The notes beneath the pieces are model-generated. The model did not search any database and was not told the DNA's origin. It worked only from the letters and a program-made list of their open reading frames with translations. From the NCBI GenBank assembly GCA_947034895.1, contig OX344763.1, positions 78,511,093-78,575,092 on the forward strand: 64,000 bases of DNA, read 5' to 3'. The position numbers were made by a program, and so were the translations under genes. This DNA is from Rhytidiadelphus loreus. Its lineage: Eukaryota; Streptophyta; Bryopsida; Hypnales; Hylocomiaceae. Shown here piece after piece: positions 12,681 through 24,192 of the stretch; the first letter of the stretch is position 1; each line of letters starts with the position of its first letter.

Positions 12681-12860
12681 GTTGTACTTCACAATAATTC
12701 AAAACCGTAGTTCAAAATTTGTAGACTAAAAGGGCTAAAATTCCCCCCCCAATTGAGACCCTAGCCCACGGGCACACATCCAGCCACCTGAAGGCAGGTG
12801 AAAGACAGTGCGCAAGGCTAAAGTAAAGTGAGAATCGGAAGTGGGGCTAACGCTTAATTA

Positions 12861-13262
12861 CCCGAAGTCGCCTCAGGGCGCGTGCATTTGGGCGACTGCG
12901 GGTTGGGAGGGGGCGACTTCGGGTTAGAAAAGGGGCGACTGCGAGTCTAAAGATAGCGGGAATGGGCGACTGCGCATCATGGGCGATTGCGGATCGTGGG
13001 TGACCGCGGGTACCAACTAAACCATCCCGAAACTTGCACGCGCGGTCGCCCACAAAGAAGTCTCCTTGACCCGCAGTCGCCTACTACGCGCAGTTGCCCC
13101 CCTACACGTAGTCGCCCTCATTGAGCATTTTCCGCCAAATTGGTGTCTTCCTCTAGGACCCGCAGTCGCCTCTTACGTGCAGTCGCCCTACTGGAGATTG
13201 AGTTTGCATTTTCCCAAAAATTGGTGTCTCCCTCCTTGACCCGCAGTCGCCCCCTACTAAAT
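12861..13262. repeat. GC-rich GCAGTCGCC motif cluster upstream of the kinase
   Basis: A dozen or more copies of CCCGCAGTCGCC and its reverse complement GGCGACTGCGGG occur in both orientations. No open frame of note is present. Confidence 0.7.
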
Positions 13263-13526
13263 TGGTAATAAATGTTAGGCATCAGTTCATATTAAAGACA
13301 TGGCAAGGCAATGGAAGAATTATTCTCACAATGTAAAGGGGTTCCCAAACCCTAAACCCTAGACCCTAGACCTTGGAAAACAATAATAAAACATTTATCT
13401 AGAATCATATCATTAAACCTACATAAAATACTTGCACATCCTACATGAGATGTAGTGTTTTAGACTTAAAGCAAAATCATGTCTTTTTGGTCTTGTTGAA
13501 ATTGTATAAAAAAAAAAAAAAGCAAC

Positions 13527-13816
13527 GTATGATCAAAGGGAATTATAAACAATATGGGAGAGGGGTCCCAAAAAACACCATCTCGTGAAACATGCCCAAA
13601 TAAATCTAATTACACCTCCCTACTATTTGAACGTACATAAAACTTTCATTTGGAACTTCTTGCAAAAGGAGTGTTGAAGAGCTAATGCAAAACCTAGGAT
13701 TTTTTGGGGTTATTGAATTTGTAAAGAAAATGGAGGAAGTAACAAATGATTAAAGGGAATTATAAACAATATGGTAGGAGGGGTCCCACAAAAACCCATC
13801 TCGTGAAACATGCCCA
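13527..13816 (+). repeat. Direct duplication of an ~80-bp segment
   Basis: The segment at about 13536-13600 (core AAAGGGAATTATAAACAATA, followed by GGGGTCCCA and ATCTCGTGAAACATGCCCA) recurs at about 13750-13816. The two copies lie about 215 bp apart. Confidence 0.7.
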
Positions 13817-13818
13817 TA

Positions 13819-14250
13819 CCCGCAGTCGCCCCAAACGCAGTTGCCCTAGAACCCTAGGTATGATTTTGGAAGTGAACTGGGGACGCGCAGTCGCCCCCTA
13901 CGCGCAGTCGCCTTGATGGAAGGGGGGAGATTGCATTTTCAAATCGTTTGGTGTCTCCCACCTTGATCCGTAGTCGCCCCGTACGCGCAGTCGCCTTGAT
14001 TGAGGGAAGAAAATTATTTGGTGTCTTTCTCCCCCTCCATGTGGGCGACTACGCGTAGGGGGCGACTACGGGTCAAGGAGTTTGCATTTCCTCCTTGACC
14101 CGCAGTCGCCCCCTATGCGTAGTCGCCCTGATGGGGGGGGGGATTTTGAAATGTGTTTCCCCCTTAAGGACCCGAGGTCGCCCTGACTTGAGTTCGCCCT
14201 TGAAAGACGCGAGGGATCCTTGGACCGGACCCGCAGTCGCCCTAGTATCC
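13819..14250. repeat. GC-rich GCAGTCGCC motif cluster with a large hairpin
   Basis: Many copies of ACCCGCAGTCGCCC occur in both orientations. The stretch 14043-14080 pairs with 14091-14128 (36 of 38 positions) around a 10-nt loop, giving a strong potential hairpin. No gene is present. Confidence 0.75.
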
Positions 14251-15046
14251 TTGTTAGGGTTAGCGCATGCGCTCCTGGCGAACGCGGGTATTTCATGGGT
14301 TGTTCCAGCCTGTGGTCCATAATTTTCATAACTACGCCTTGTAGTTCACCTGCCTTGTAGTGGCTGAATGTGGGCCCAATGTTGTGGAGGTCTAGTGTTT
14401 TTTTTGGATTTCCAACAAACAGCCAATAATCCAGCAGACACTTCTTGTATACTTCAATGAACCCAAAATCTTTTCCATTAGTTTAGGATAGTGAGAATAT
14501 CAAAGCCATTTGATGTAGAGGGCCTTGAAATGGCAATTGCATTCATTGTGGCAAAGTAGTTGAATAATAAGGATGCACATACAAATGGGTGTGAAGCCAC
14601 CTAAAAAGTGTACACTAAATTTACATTTAAAACAATTAGCAATTCAAATGAAAATGATTCATTTGGTTCTTCATTGATTCTCTTTCATTTTTGGGTGTTA
14701 TAGTAACGTAGGGGGGCCTCAATTGTTATGTAGCTTATTCAAATTTAATCTTCTTGCATTGCTAATGATTAGTTATTTGGCTTCTTACAGGCTTAATGGC
14801 AGGTGTCCAATTTAGCAAGTACTCAAAGGAAGTCAGAATTATTCTCGACCATGAATATTTCTAGTGAAAATTTGTTTAGTTTGCCTTTGACTTCTTTATT
14901 GTCGTCTACTTGTATTGTAGACAATGTCTTTTTAATAGGTGGCAGAATCACCATGACAATGACTATTTTATTGGAATTGATTTGTGATCTATGAAATAAT
15001 ATTAAGGACTTTTGGAAAGGCTACAAATTGTATTGCTTTGCTCATT
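14251..15046. other. AT-rich spacer, no supported gene
   Basis: One short open frame (about 60 codons, 14803-14994) lacks any supporting motif. A possible 3' splice site (ttcttacag) at about 14790 might belong to an upstream exon of the small gene that follows, but nothing confirms it. Confidence 0.3.
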
Positions 15047-15810
15047 ATGGCCAGTGCAATGAGTCCAAAGGCCATTTCCAAGCCAGCAAAATGGGTGAGT
15101 AAAATATTGCCCTTCATTTTGTATAGGTGATTTGAATCCTTAAATAATGAAATGAACATGTATTAATGAACAATTCTAGATGGATAGTTGGTGGTGGACA
15201 TTTCATCTCACTTTTAGTGCTTATTTGTTGCAAGACGAGTGATGTGTTTGATACAAAACACATGCGATATTGTTTGGGGAGCCAAATTTGATGAGGCCAT
15301 TAGGGAGGGATGGGCCATGATGGAAGAATATGTGTGGGTTCGGCAAGGAAAAGATTGCACAAACCTCAGGTTCGGTTGTTCTAGTACAAAACTTGTATTA
15401 TAAGATTATATGCTAAAATACCCATATTTAATTGTTATGTTTTAATATTCATTGATATGGGGGGCTGGGAGATGCAGGGCTTTATTAGAAGAATTTGAGG
15501 ATGTCAAGAAACTTTCCGAGTCTGAGAATGGATGCTTGTTACAACTCATTAAGGTTAGTGCAATGTGTGGATACCACAACACGAGTAAATATACCTGCTA
15601 GGTTAATATTGTTTTTACCCCATTCTGTGAATATCATATGTATTAATGACAATTCCACCTTAGGATGATGAGCACGGGATGGAACGCGCATTTACACAAT
15701 CTCTAAGCGTTCAAATCAACACCACGGATATCTTTGAGCGGACCAATAATAGGTTAAACCAAGCGTGGGCAAACTTGGACAACCTTGTGCCACGGGCAAA
15801 TCATTCGTGA
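15047..15810 (+). CDS. Unrecognised four-exon small gene, intact 140-codon frame
   Basis: The exons are 15047-15094, 15218-15369, 15478-15553 and 15664-15810. Each junction has GT and AG and the phases agree (0, 2, 0). The 5' sites are GTGAGT, GTTCGG and GTTAGT; the 3' sites are cacttttag, gagatgcag and caccttag. The product starts MASAMSPKAIS and includes ...IVWGAKFDEAIREGWAMM... and LLEEFEDVKKL. It ends at TGA 15808-15810 after ...RANHS. It has no signal peptide, membrane segment or known motif that I can see, and looks helical. Unlike every other gene in the window it carries no internal stop. Each exon was too short to stand out as an open frame; upstream exons cannot be ruled out. Function unknown. 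Confidence 0.5.
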
Positions 15811-17085
15811 CTGGAGACATTGTTGTGGTGCATCAAATGGCAGCCTTGTACCATGGCATAAGTACCTAGTTTGATTTTTGAAGTGGGATCATAGAAAGAA
15901 ATAAGTTATTTATGAAGATAATAGTACTAAAGTCATGCTAGACATGTGAAATAGCAATGTGCTTGACAAAGAACTTCATTTTACATTTCTATACTATGAT
16001 TTTGCTAAACAATGCATGGATTGTTTATCTCAGATGGATGATCATATTTTGCTAAACAGTCCATGGTATATGAATGTTTAATTGGTTAGTGCACAATACT
16101 TTAATGGATTACATCTGTGACCCCCCCCAAAAAATATATACCCATAAATGTGCCCCCCCCAATAAAATATATACCCATAAATCTTGAGCCCCGTTATTCT
16201 TGGTTCACAAGTTTGAAATCTCCAAATATTGAAAATGTACAAATGTATGCCCTTGATTTAATCCCTTTGTTTGTAAATATGATGGCTACACTTTTAATGA
16301 ATATGAAACAAGTTTTAATGTTTGGGTACCTATGAATGTACACATAAATAAAATTTGAACAAAACCATGAAAACAGCTGGGAAATAGCTATGACAATTAA
16401 TTGTGACAATTAGTTCCCAACTGCACCTTCACGGTGCTTGATGAAGCACATGATGAAAGTTATATGGGAGCTCATGCTGTCACACCCAATCCTTATGGGA
16501 TATTTGAACAACCATCTTCCTACACTCATCCTATGCATTGTATATTGCAATGCATAATTGATAATATTGAGTTTTGTTCTCCCACACAATTCATAATGTG
16601 TCAATCACACTTCACCATAAATGAATAAAAGGTATTTACCCCTCAATTCCCAAACCCCTTCTTTTGGAGCTCTCCGAAAGTGGTCTACATTAATCAAGAA
16701 TCCCACATTCTTCATAGTTGGATCTAATTTTATAATGGATTCACCATACAAATTCAAACTAAACATAATAGAGATTGCATTGGAAAATAAAACACAACCG
16801 TAAGAATTATAGATGGTAAATTTCTTATGTTTGATTATTTTTTTATTGAAATTGCAGAAGTGATGTTAGGGAGGGAATCCTTTTTTTGCATGTCAAATTT
16901 AATAAGTTGCAACAATAATTAATAAAATGGCTAAAGATGCATAACCCGAAGTTTTAAATAAAAGATGAAAAGGTGCAATACATTTTTATGAAGTGCATTG
17001 GTAACTTAAATTTTTGTCCAAAATTTTGTGTAAGAGAACTTCAAAGTGAAAGTCTTAGAGGTTCAGAAATTCAAGATCCCGCCAT
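15811..17085. other. AT-rich spacer with a short direct repeat
   Basis: At 16118-16181 a C-run followed by (A)AAATATATACCCATAAAT occurs twice in tandem. No convincing gene is present; the short frames at 16117-16803 lack context. Confidence 0.4.
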
Positions 17086-17360
17086 GTACCCGCAGTCGCC
17101 CACCCGCGGTCGCCCCACTGTCGGGGTCCAGAAATTACTCTGTGGCGCTGCACACGCGGTCGCACATCCCCACTAGCCCCAGACCCGTAGTTGCCCTATC
17201 CACAGTCACCTTCTCCTTCAGCCCCTCCCCTGTAGCTTTAGACCCGCGGTCGCCCTACCCGCAGTCGCCTTCGCAGTTGGACCCCTAGACCCGCAGTCGC
17301 CCTACTCGAGGTTGCTCTCAGACCTGCACGCGCCCCTTCCCGCACTCGCCCCAGGGCGAT
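17086..17360. repeat. GC-rich GCAGTCGCC motif cluster
   Basis: About a dozen copies of CCCGCAGTCGCC or CCCGCGGTCGCC lie upstream of the coiled-coil pseudogene. It shares the variant ACCTGCACGCGCCC with the cluster at 59.7 kb. Confidence 0.7.
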
Positions 17361-17595
17361 TGCGGGTTCATTAGCTGTCTCCCCACCCGACTTTGCCACT
17401 TTCCCTTCTTGCTACGTACTGCCTTTTACCTACTTTACAGTGGCTGATTGCGTGCCTGGGAGCTTGGGTTTTGAGTTTCACTTACATGTGGCTCATGTTC
17501 TTGATTTTACTCCATCACTCAGTATTCACTAGATAATATTTTGCGGGCACTTGTTAGTTTTAGATTCCTTGCCCCAAATCTCGAGAGCATCTCCA

Positions 17596-19200
17596 ATGGC
17601 GGACTACAAGAAGAAGACCAAGGCAAAAGGAGCCATGCACCCTAGGCAACGACGCATCCTTTTGGACCCAGCGTAGGTGGCCTACCGAGGTTGGGATTGA
17701 AATACGAGCCACTGGACCGCCAAGACTTGTAAGTCCTTCGTGGGGTGGTGCCACATCAACAAGTTATTCCCCTATCATTGGCACTACACGAATCGGCGCA
17801 ACAATACGGCCAATTTGCATCCATGCCGTAATGATGCATTTGTGCAACGTTGTATCGAAATTTATCGATACTTGTATGGCACATATTTAGTGCCCAAGAG
17901 CGAGGTCTCGTATTTCATATGTGCAATGGTGTACGCGGAACTCATTTTGTTTCAAAGGGATTGGAGTTCAATCAAGGGAGTGAAGCATGCTCGCCTTCCA
18001 CCGACAGAAGACATTCCAAGGGCGGCTCTATCTGCCAATCCATGTGAAGGGCTAGGCCAGAAGAAAAACTTGAAGGAAGGAGTGCCCAATGAGCAGTTTC
18101 AGTGGACATCATCTGATTCATCTTCCGGAGAGGAAGACAACCTTGGTGAAGATCCTCCAATGGAGCCCAAAAACATGGTGATGGTGGCTTCTACTTTACA
18201 AAATTTACCTCCCCCGAGAATGGAAGAAGAGGGTGAACCAGCTAGGCAACCACAAAATCTTGATATTTTGCCTCTTGTTATGGTGAATCCGATTTCAGTC
18301 CCTTGCACTGAAGAGGACGAAGTTTTGCAGTATGTGCTTGCATGCGTACAAGAAGCTAAAGATAATGTTTTTTGGACAGAGATGGAAACAGAAGAAGATG
18401 TGAAGCCTTCTTTGTTCCAATTGGAATGTGTTGATGACATGTACCGAAGTGAGGAATTCGTTGAAGATGGAACTGTCCCTGACACAATAATGTTCGACAG
18501 CAAAGCTGTTTATAGAGCTCAACTCAAGAAGCTTCTAAATGAGTTGGATGAAAAGCATCTAGAATGTGAGAAGCTTCACAATCAAGAAACGCAAACTTTG
18601 AGTAGAGATATTGTGAATAGCTTACGCGCTGAACTTGAAAGTCGGCAAGTTCTTTTGTCAACGCAAATAACAAAGATTTTAGACTTGGAAGCATTTTACC
18701 TTAGATTCTCTTCTCGGCATGTCGGAGGATCTAGTTCTTCTAGCAATTTGTTTGCCAAAGAATGGCTTGCCAAAATTATGGAAGCATGCAAGCTGAAGGA
18801 AGATCAGGCAGACTTAGAGAAGCAAGGGTTAGAAGAAGCACGATCAAGATTAAATTTCTTGAAAGCATTAAAGGACAAAGCCCCCCTTGACCGTGTTGCA
18901 GAAATGTGTGGTTGAAAAGACGTGGCTACCAAATAGACATTGTCTCTTACGGAAGTAGTTGACTTGAAAAAGAAGCTTGGGGTTTCTTTGTCCTTGGATC
19001 CAAAATTGGAAGAACATCGAGACACATTGAAGGCGCTTTTGAAGTTCCAAAAATCTTTCAAGCAATTTTGGTTGGCAGAGAAGTTGGGGAAGGATGACCG
19101 ATATCTTAGGATTTTGCTATTGGAAGGTAGGAAAGTCTTGTATGAGATGGAACATGAGGCTCATGATCGCAAAGAAAAGGGCAAAATGGATGTTGAATGA
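17596..19200 (+). pseudogene. Unrecognised gene with C-terminal coiled coil, four in-frame stops
   Basis: An ATG at 17596 (start MADYKKKTKAKG) opens a 535-codon frame ending at TGA 19198-19200. It is broken by TAG 17674, TGA 17698, TGA 18913 and TAG 18934, with no frameshift. The N-terminal third has a compact Cys/His/Trp/Tyr-rich part (FVGWCHINKLFPYHWHY, CIEIYRYLYGTY). The middle is acidic and Pro/Ser-rich, with SSDSSSGEEDN. The last 200 residues are rich in Leu, Glu and Lys with heptad-like spacing (LKKLLNELDEKHLECEKLHN), consistent with a coiled coil. I do not recognise the family. It lies 1.1 kb upstream of and parallel to the hAT transposase within region F, so it may be an accessory gene of that element. 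Confidence 0.55.
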
Positions 19201-20285
19201 TTTTCCTTTTTAGCACATTTTTGAGGACTATGTATATTCCATATTATGTATATATAAAAGGATATTATCCATTTTGAACATTCCAATGCAAGCACATTGA
19301 ATTCTATGTAATTCCTTGACAAGAGTACATGAATATAGATATGAATTTTTGGTTATTTATGTTTGCAAAATTGTGAATACTTGAATACTCTAGGAATTTT
19401 GGTAGGAAAATGGCCTTGGGAGTTCGGACTTTAGGAATTAAAAGAGAATTAAAAAAAAAGGACAATTCAAAACTTGCCGGATTGGAAAAGAACTTGTTAT
19501 TGAAGTTGAGAGCAATTATCACGGCTAGGGTGAATTGACCCACTCATTGCCACTCCAAGGCAAACACTAGAATTTTTTTATTTTCAAGGCTTAATTTTTT
19601 TGGAAATTATAAATTCATAGTTTCAATTATAGGCCCCAAATTACTCTAGGGAGTTGCAAGAATTATCCAAAAAAATGGCACAACATGGGGGGCTTTTTTG
19701 TCAAACCTAAGCTGACTGGGGCAATGAGGGGGGTAATTCTCCACCCCCGGGAAGGCCTCTCTATCGCCTCACAGAGGACCTACGGTCGCCCTTGTACCCG
19801 CGGTCACCCGTAAGACCCGCAGTCGCCCGTTCCTGAACCCGCAGTCGCCTATTCTAGGACCCACAATCGCCTATTCTTGGACCCGCAGTGGCCCAATCTT
19901 GGACCTGTGGCGCCTAATTCTGGACCTGCTGTCGCCTAATCTTGGACCCGTAGTCACCCATCACATGCAGTCGCCCTTCACTTGACTTATTTCAGGTTTT
20001 TGGACCCGCATTCTCTCATGGGGTGACCGTGGGTCCAAGGAGTTTTGTTGTATAAAGGTCTAGGGGTACCCCTTGTTTTATCACCTTGGCTCCGTTGATA
20101 AAACTCTTGTCTTGGACCTTCGAAAGAGGCTTCATGCGGACGTTTAACTTCTTCGGAGGGCAACAACCGTGTTTAGAAGGGTTTAGAAGACCACTCTAAG
20201 CGGGTTGCTTTGTCATTACATCTTCTATAGTATTAGTGTGATTATTGTAGTCATTTTCTTTGAAGACCCAACGTTGATCTACTAC
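19201..20285. repeat. Spacer with GC-rich GCAGTCGCC motif cluster at 19764-20036
   Basis: The first half is plain AT-rich DNA. The cluster has about a dozen motif copies, nearly all in the ACCCGCAGTCGCC orientation, with GGGTGACCGTGGGTCC at the end. It directly precedes the hAT gene, so it could be promoter-proximal, but that is a guess. Confidence 0.6.
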
Positions 20286-20319
20286 ATGGCTGGACAAGGT
20301 GTTGGGAGGGGGGGGGACC

Positions 20320-23300
20320 ATGAATGATACGCGGAGGTTCACAAAGGATTGGGACCCTTGGCTAGTACCGTGCACCCCAACTGATAATTCCCCCCATGCT
20401 CGAAAATGTGTGTTTTGTGGATGGAGAAAAGCATTTGTACGGAAGAGAGCATTGATTCACTTTGGCTATGGCGGCTCGACTACATCGGAGCGTTGTAAGG
20501 AGATCCCTAGAATTGTACGAGAAAAGTTTAGGACTGGCGAGGGGCAAGTTCCAAGGTCCTTGAGTTACGAAGAGATGTATGATGCACCGACTAGACATGA
20601 TGCACCAGTTAATGTTGCAGAGTCTATTGTTGCACCTGCGTTGGATGTCGAAGAAGAAGGGTCTCTCAATCCCTTTGAATCAAATGCAAGACCAATTCCT
20701 ACTCCTGATTCAGTAGATTCTACTGGAACAACGCTTGAGAGAAGGAGGAACACACCATCTGTTTCTCGGCAAAGAAGCATGGATGAATCATTACAGACGG
20801 GCCGCAGACAAGAGTTGGATAGGTTGTGGGCTTCTTTCTTTTACGAGGCGAACATTTCATTCAACATTGTGCGCCACCCGGCCTTCATGAATGCTGTTAA
20901 ACAAACTGCAGCAGCAGGATTCGTGTACCAACCGCCACCGTATAATGCGATTCGCACGAAAATGGTGGATGTTAAGAAGGCATCGGTTCAAGCCATGGTT
21001 TTAGAGCGGACGAGGGTTTCAATAAATCAGTATGGAGCGACAATTTGTTCAGATGGTTGGTCCGATACTAATTCGCGGCCGTTACTGAATATGATGTTGG
21101 TGTGTCCTGTCGAGGATGTCTTTTTAGGATCAGTGGATAGTACTGGGGAGAAGAAGGATATATCTTACACGACTGAGACGATGGCACGATACATTGAGGA
21201 AGTTGGGCCTACCAACGTTGTACAATTGTGTACGGACAATGCTGCAGTCATGACGGGGGCGATGGCAAGGTTGGAAGAAAGGTACCCTCACATTTATAGG
21301 CAGGGTTGTGCGGCATACATTTTGGACTTACTTTTAGAAGACTGGGGAATGGATCAAAGAATAAAGGAGTTGGTAAAAAAGGCTTCATCAATTGTGAAGT
21401 TCATCAAGAAATACCAACATACTTTGGCGTTGTTTCGGAAATTTTCACCAAACAAAGTGTTGAGACTTCCAAGCAAAACACGTTTTGCCACAAATTTCTT
21501 GATGATTGATCGTTTGGTGGACTACAAGCAAGCAGTGCACAACATGACATTGGATGAGACATACATGACGTTTGAGTTGAGTTTGCAAAACCGCAAAAAT
21601 GGACATTTCATTATGGGCAAGGCCAAACTTGCAAGGCAAGGTATCCGTTCAGAAGAGTTCTGGGTTCAATGCGACAATTTCCTCCATATGGTAGAGCCCG
21701 TGTTGCTTTGTCTTCGTCATTTTGATGGAAAAGTCTCGGCAATGCCGAAAGCTTTAGTAATGATGACAGCCTTGAAGGAGCACGTTTATTCTCTCAAGAA
21801 TGCTCCATTTTTCCTTGATTCAGTGGTGGCAACATGATACGAGAAACAATTTGATGCTCGTTGGAAGTTGATGATTACTGACCTACACTATGCGAGGGCA
21901 CTACTAAATCCATACTTGAGTGACGTGGAGGCTATTCATAACAATGGCTACGCGAAGGGAGCTTTGAATCGAGTCATACGAAAACTAAGCGTACCATTGA
22001 ACGTGTTAGTGGTGGAGGCAATGCAGGAGCTAAATCAATTTGAAGAGAAGACAGGTGCATTCGATCCCTTACATGAGGCTCCCGATATCATTGAATGCCA
22101 ATTATTGCCTCATCAATGGTGAAATCGTGTGGGGGGCAATGCTCTTCCAAAAATTGCAAAGCGAATTCTCGGTTTGACATGCTCTGTATCTTTGTATGAA
22201 AGGAATTGGAGCATGTATTCCTTTGTGCACAATAAAGTGCAAACTGCTTGGCCACGACAAAGGCAGAGACATTGGTGTATATCTACGCGAATAACAAACT
22301 TGAACGTCAAAAACGTGGACACAACCCAGCAATTTTTTACGACCAGATGCTTACAGATGGAGATGATGAGGACGAGTGTGATGGGCCTTTGTCTTCAGGG
22401 GAAGAAGACAACGTTGTTCCAGATTTTATGAGAGAACGCGAGAACTGCAGGGATGAAGAGGATCGGTTGCGCAACAATCCTTGGAATGCAATGGTTAGTC
22501 CGCCACCTAGTCCTCCACGACCAATATACGGGAATACATTTGACTTTAGTGACGATGGGTATGTTTCTCCTGGAAACTCACCTGTACGCAGTCCACCGCA
22601 GAATGTCGTGCACACTATGGATGCAATTTCGCCGACACATGCATCACAGAGGAGGGAAAGCACCCCTGACAACAACGACGAAGGCGTACCTATTCCCATG
22701 GCACCCGTAGAGGAAGAAGCTAGATCTCCAATATCAACTAGTTCGCCTCCAAATATGGCCCGCAATTTAAGAAGCAGTGCACAAGTTCCAATGAGAAGCG
22801 AACATGAAGAAGAGGCCATCGAAGTCAATGAAGTTGTACACGAGGGAATACCAAATCTCGTTGTATTGAACGCATCTACCCTCGGAACAATTGTTACTAC
22901 AAATGATGATGATGATGTGCCATTCGCATATGTTATGAATTGAAGTTGGAATGTGCCGTTGAATCCAGAGACGACTACAAATGTGGCAACAGTGAGGAGG
23001 TCTATCCCAACCCTTCCAACAATGCCACCGGTGCGTGGAGGTGCTCTACGGACGATTGATGAAGAGGTTCACGGCTTAGCTCCACAACCCACTCAACCTT
23101 CATCCGTGTCTAGCCCTGGCGAATCATCATTAGGAATCCAAGGGCGCAACAGTAGAGGCCAGAAAAGGCGTATTAGGAGGGTTGACGAGAGGGGACCTCG
23201 AAACCCTAAACAACCCACTCAAATTGTCCAACGGTATACCATTGGAGCGGGATGTTCCACCCAGAATGTTGGACAATCAAGTAGAGGAGGGCGACACCCT

Positions 23301-23561
23301 GCATCCAACATGGATGGAACTACGGATGCGTTCAGGCTCACGAAACGACTTGTGCAAACTGAAGGCTTACGTGGTGTAGATACAGAAGTTTGAAATCTGA
23401 ACTCAAAGGTAGAGCGTGAGGTACATATCGAAGTAGTAACAAGGGAAGATGATGAAATCGAAAGCTCGGGCGACAACAGGAGCAACGAAGAGTCTTACGA
23501 AGATATAGACCCTAATGCTGATGAAGTCCCGAGCGATTCCACATTCACGCCTGGTGACTAG
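20320..23561 (+). pseudogene. hAT-family transposase (BED zinc finger, DUF659-like), decayed
   Basis: The frame begins at ATG 20320 (MNDTRRFTKDWDPW). An ATG at 20286 could be the original start, separated by a one-base slip in a run of nine G. The N-terminus has a BED-like finger (CVFCGWRK...ALIHF). The middle has a DUF659-like RNase H region (ICSDGWSDTNSRPLLN, VVQLCTDNAAVMTGA). After TGA 21835 and TGA 22120 comes the hAT C-terminal signature SVSLYERNWSMYSFVHNK. A one-base deletion near 22240 shifts the frame, which resumes as ATTKAETLVYIYANNKLE. Further TGAs at 22941 and 23391 interrupt an acidic Pro/Ser-rich tail that ends TFTPGD at TAG 23559-23561. The family is certain; the gene cannot make an intact protein as read. 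Its role would have been cut-and-paste mobilisation of region F. Confidence 0.85.
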
Positions 23562-23718
23562 AGTACTAAAGAAGTAGACAATAATTATAGTTATAAGGTT
23601 TTAGCTTATATGTTTGGTAGCGAATCTTTGTAGTTCAAGCTTTGAGCCTTCATCCTGATGAGTAAGGATTTTGTAGTGCTTCATCAAGCATATGAGCATA
23701 TTAGAGTGAGGGACAGAT

Positions 23719-23745
23719 AAGGCCTTATTCATTAAATTGAGACAA
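23719..23745 (+). repeat. Left terminal inverted repeat of element X
   Basis: The 27 nt are exactly complementary to 59066-59092 and preceded by AGAT. The terminus is AAGGCCTT, itself a palindrome. Similarity continues weakly inward (GTCATTTTGAGAC). Confidence 0.8.
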
Positions 23746-24192
23746 ATGGTCATTTTGAGACTTTTGAAAATGGAAGGTGAAGTTCCTCAGTTCACCCAAG
23801 GAACTGAAGTCCAACTGAAAGGAATGGTAGAGATTCCATGTGGACTACGAAACCAAATAGAACTAGTGAAAATATTAGACCACCAAAATTTAGTGCTCAC
23901 ATGGTATGTACAATATAGCATGACAACATGCAAAATATATTAGAAGATGCAGTCCATTCACATTCAATAATCTTGATGATATATACGTGTTGAAATGCAC
24001 AAGGAACATGCAACCATTGCTTACAATGGTAAATGAAGTGTGACTATGAAGTACGTAGTATCGTTCCATTCACTTAAACTATGTGAAACTGACGAAGCCT
24101 ACTATACACAGAGCACTCTATTTTTCAAAATTGATTGTATATGTACTATTTACCGATGCTATTAATAGTAAAGAGATTCATAGACGAGAGCT
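23746..24192. other. Noncoding DNA between X terminus and the first gene block
   Basis: AT-rich sequence; a 68-codon open frame on the plus strand has no support. It probably includes the 3' untranslated region of the minus-strand gene. Confidence 0.4.

Larger units (their letters stand above)
9235..23718 (+). mobile_element. Region F: left segment of a large hAT-type element or composite
   Basis: A GC-rich motif (GGGCGACTGCGGGTC or its complement) recurs in clusters between all genes of this segment and again at 59449-59720, beyond element X. The segment contains a kinase pseudogene, a small 4-exon gene, a coiled-coil pseudogene and a hAT transposase pseudogene. Shared motif and common flank suggest one original unit split by X. 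I could not identify hAT termini, so the unit's boundaries are inferred. Confidence 0.45.

Noticed and set aside
13340..13375. Telomere-like CCCTAAA/CCCTAGA units (also near 53975 and 54080)
   Set aside because: Only two or three degenerate units each; far too short for a telomere or clear interstitial array.
12861..14250. CRISPR-like appearance of the repeated GCAGTCGCC motif
   Set aside because: Spacing is irregular, orientation is mixed, copies are degenerate and the genome is eukaryotic.
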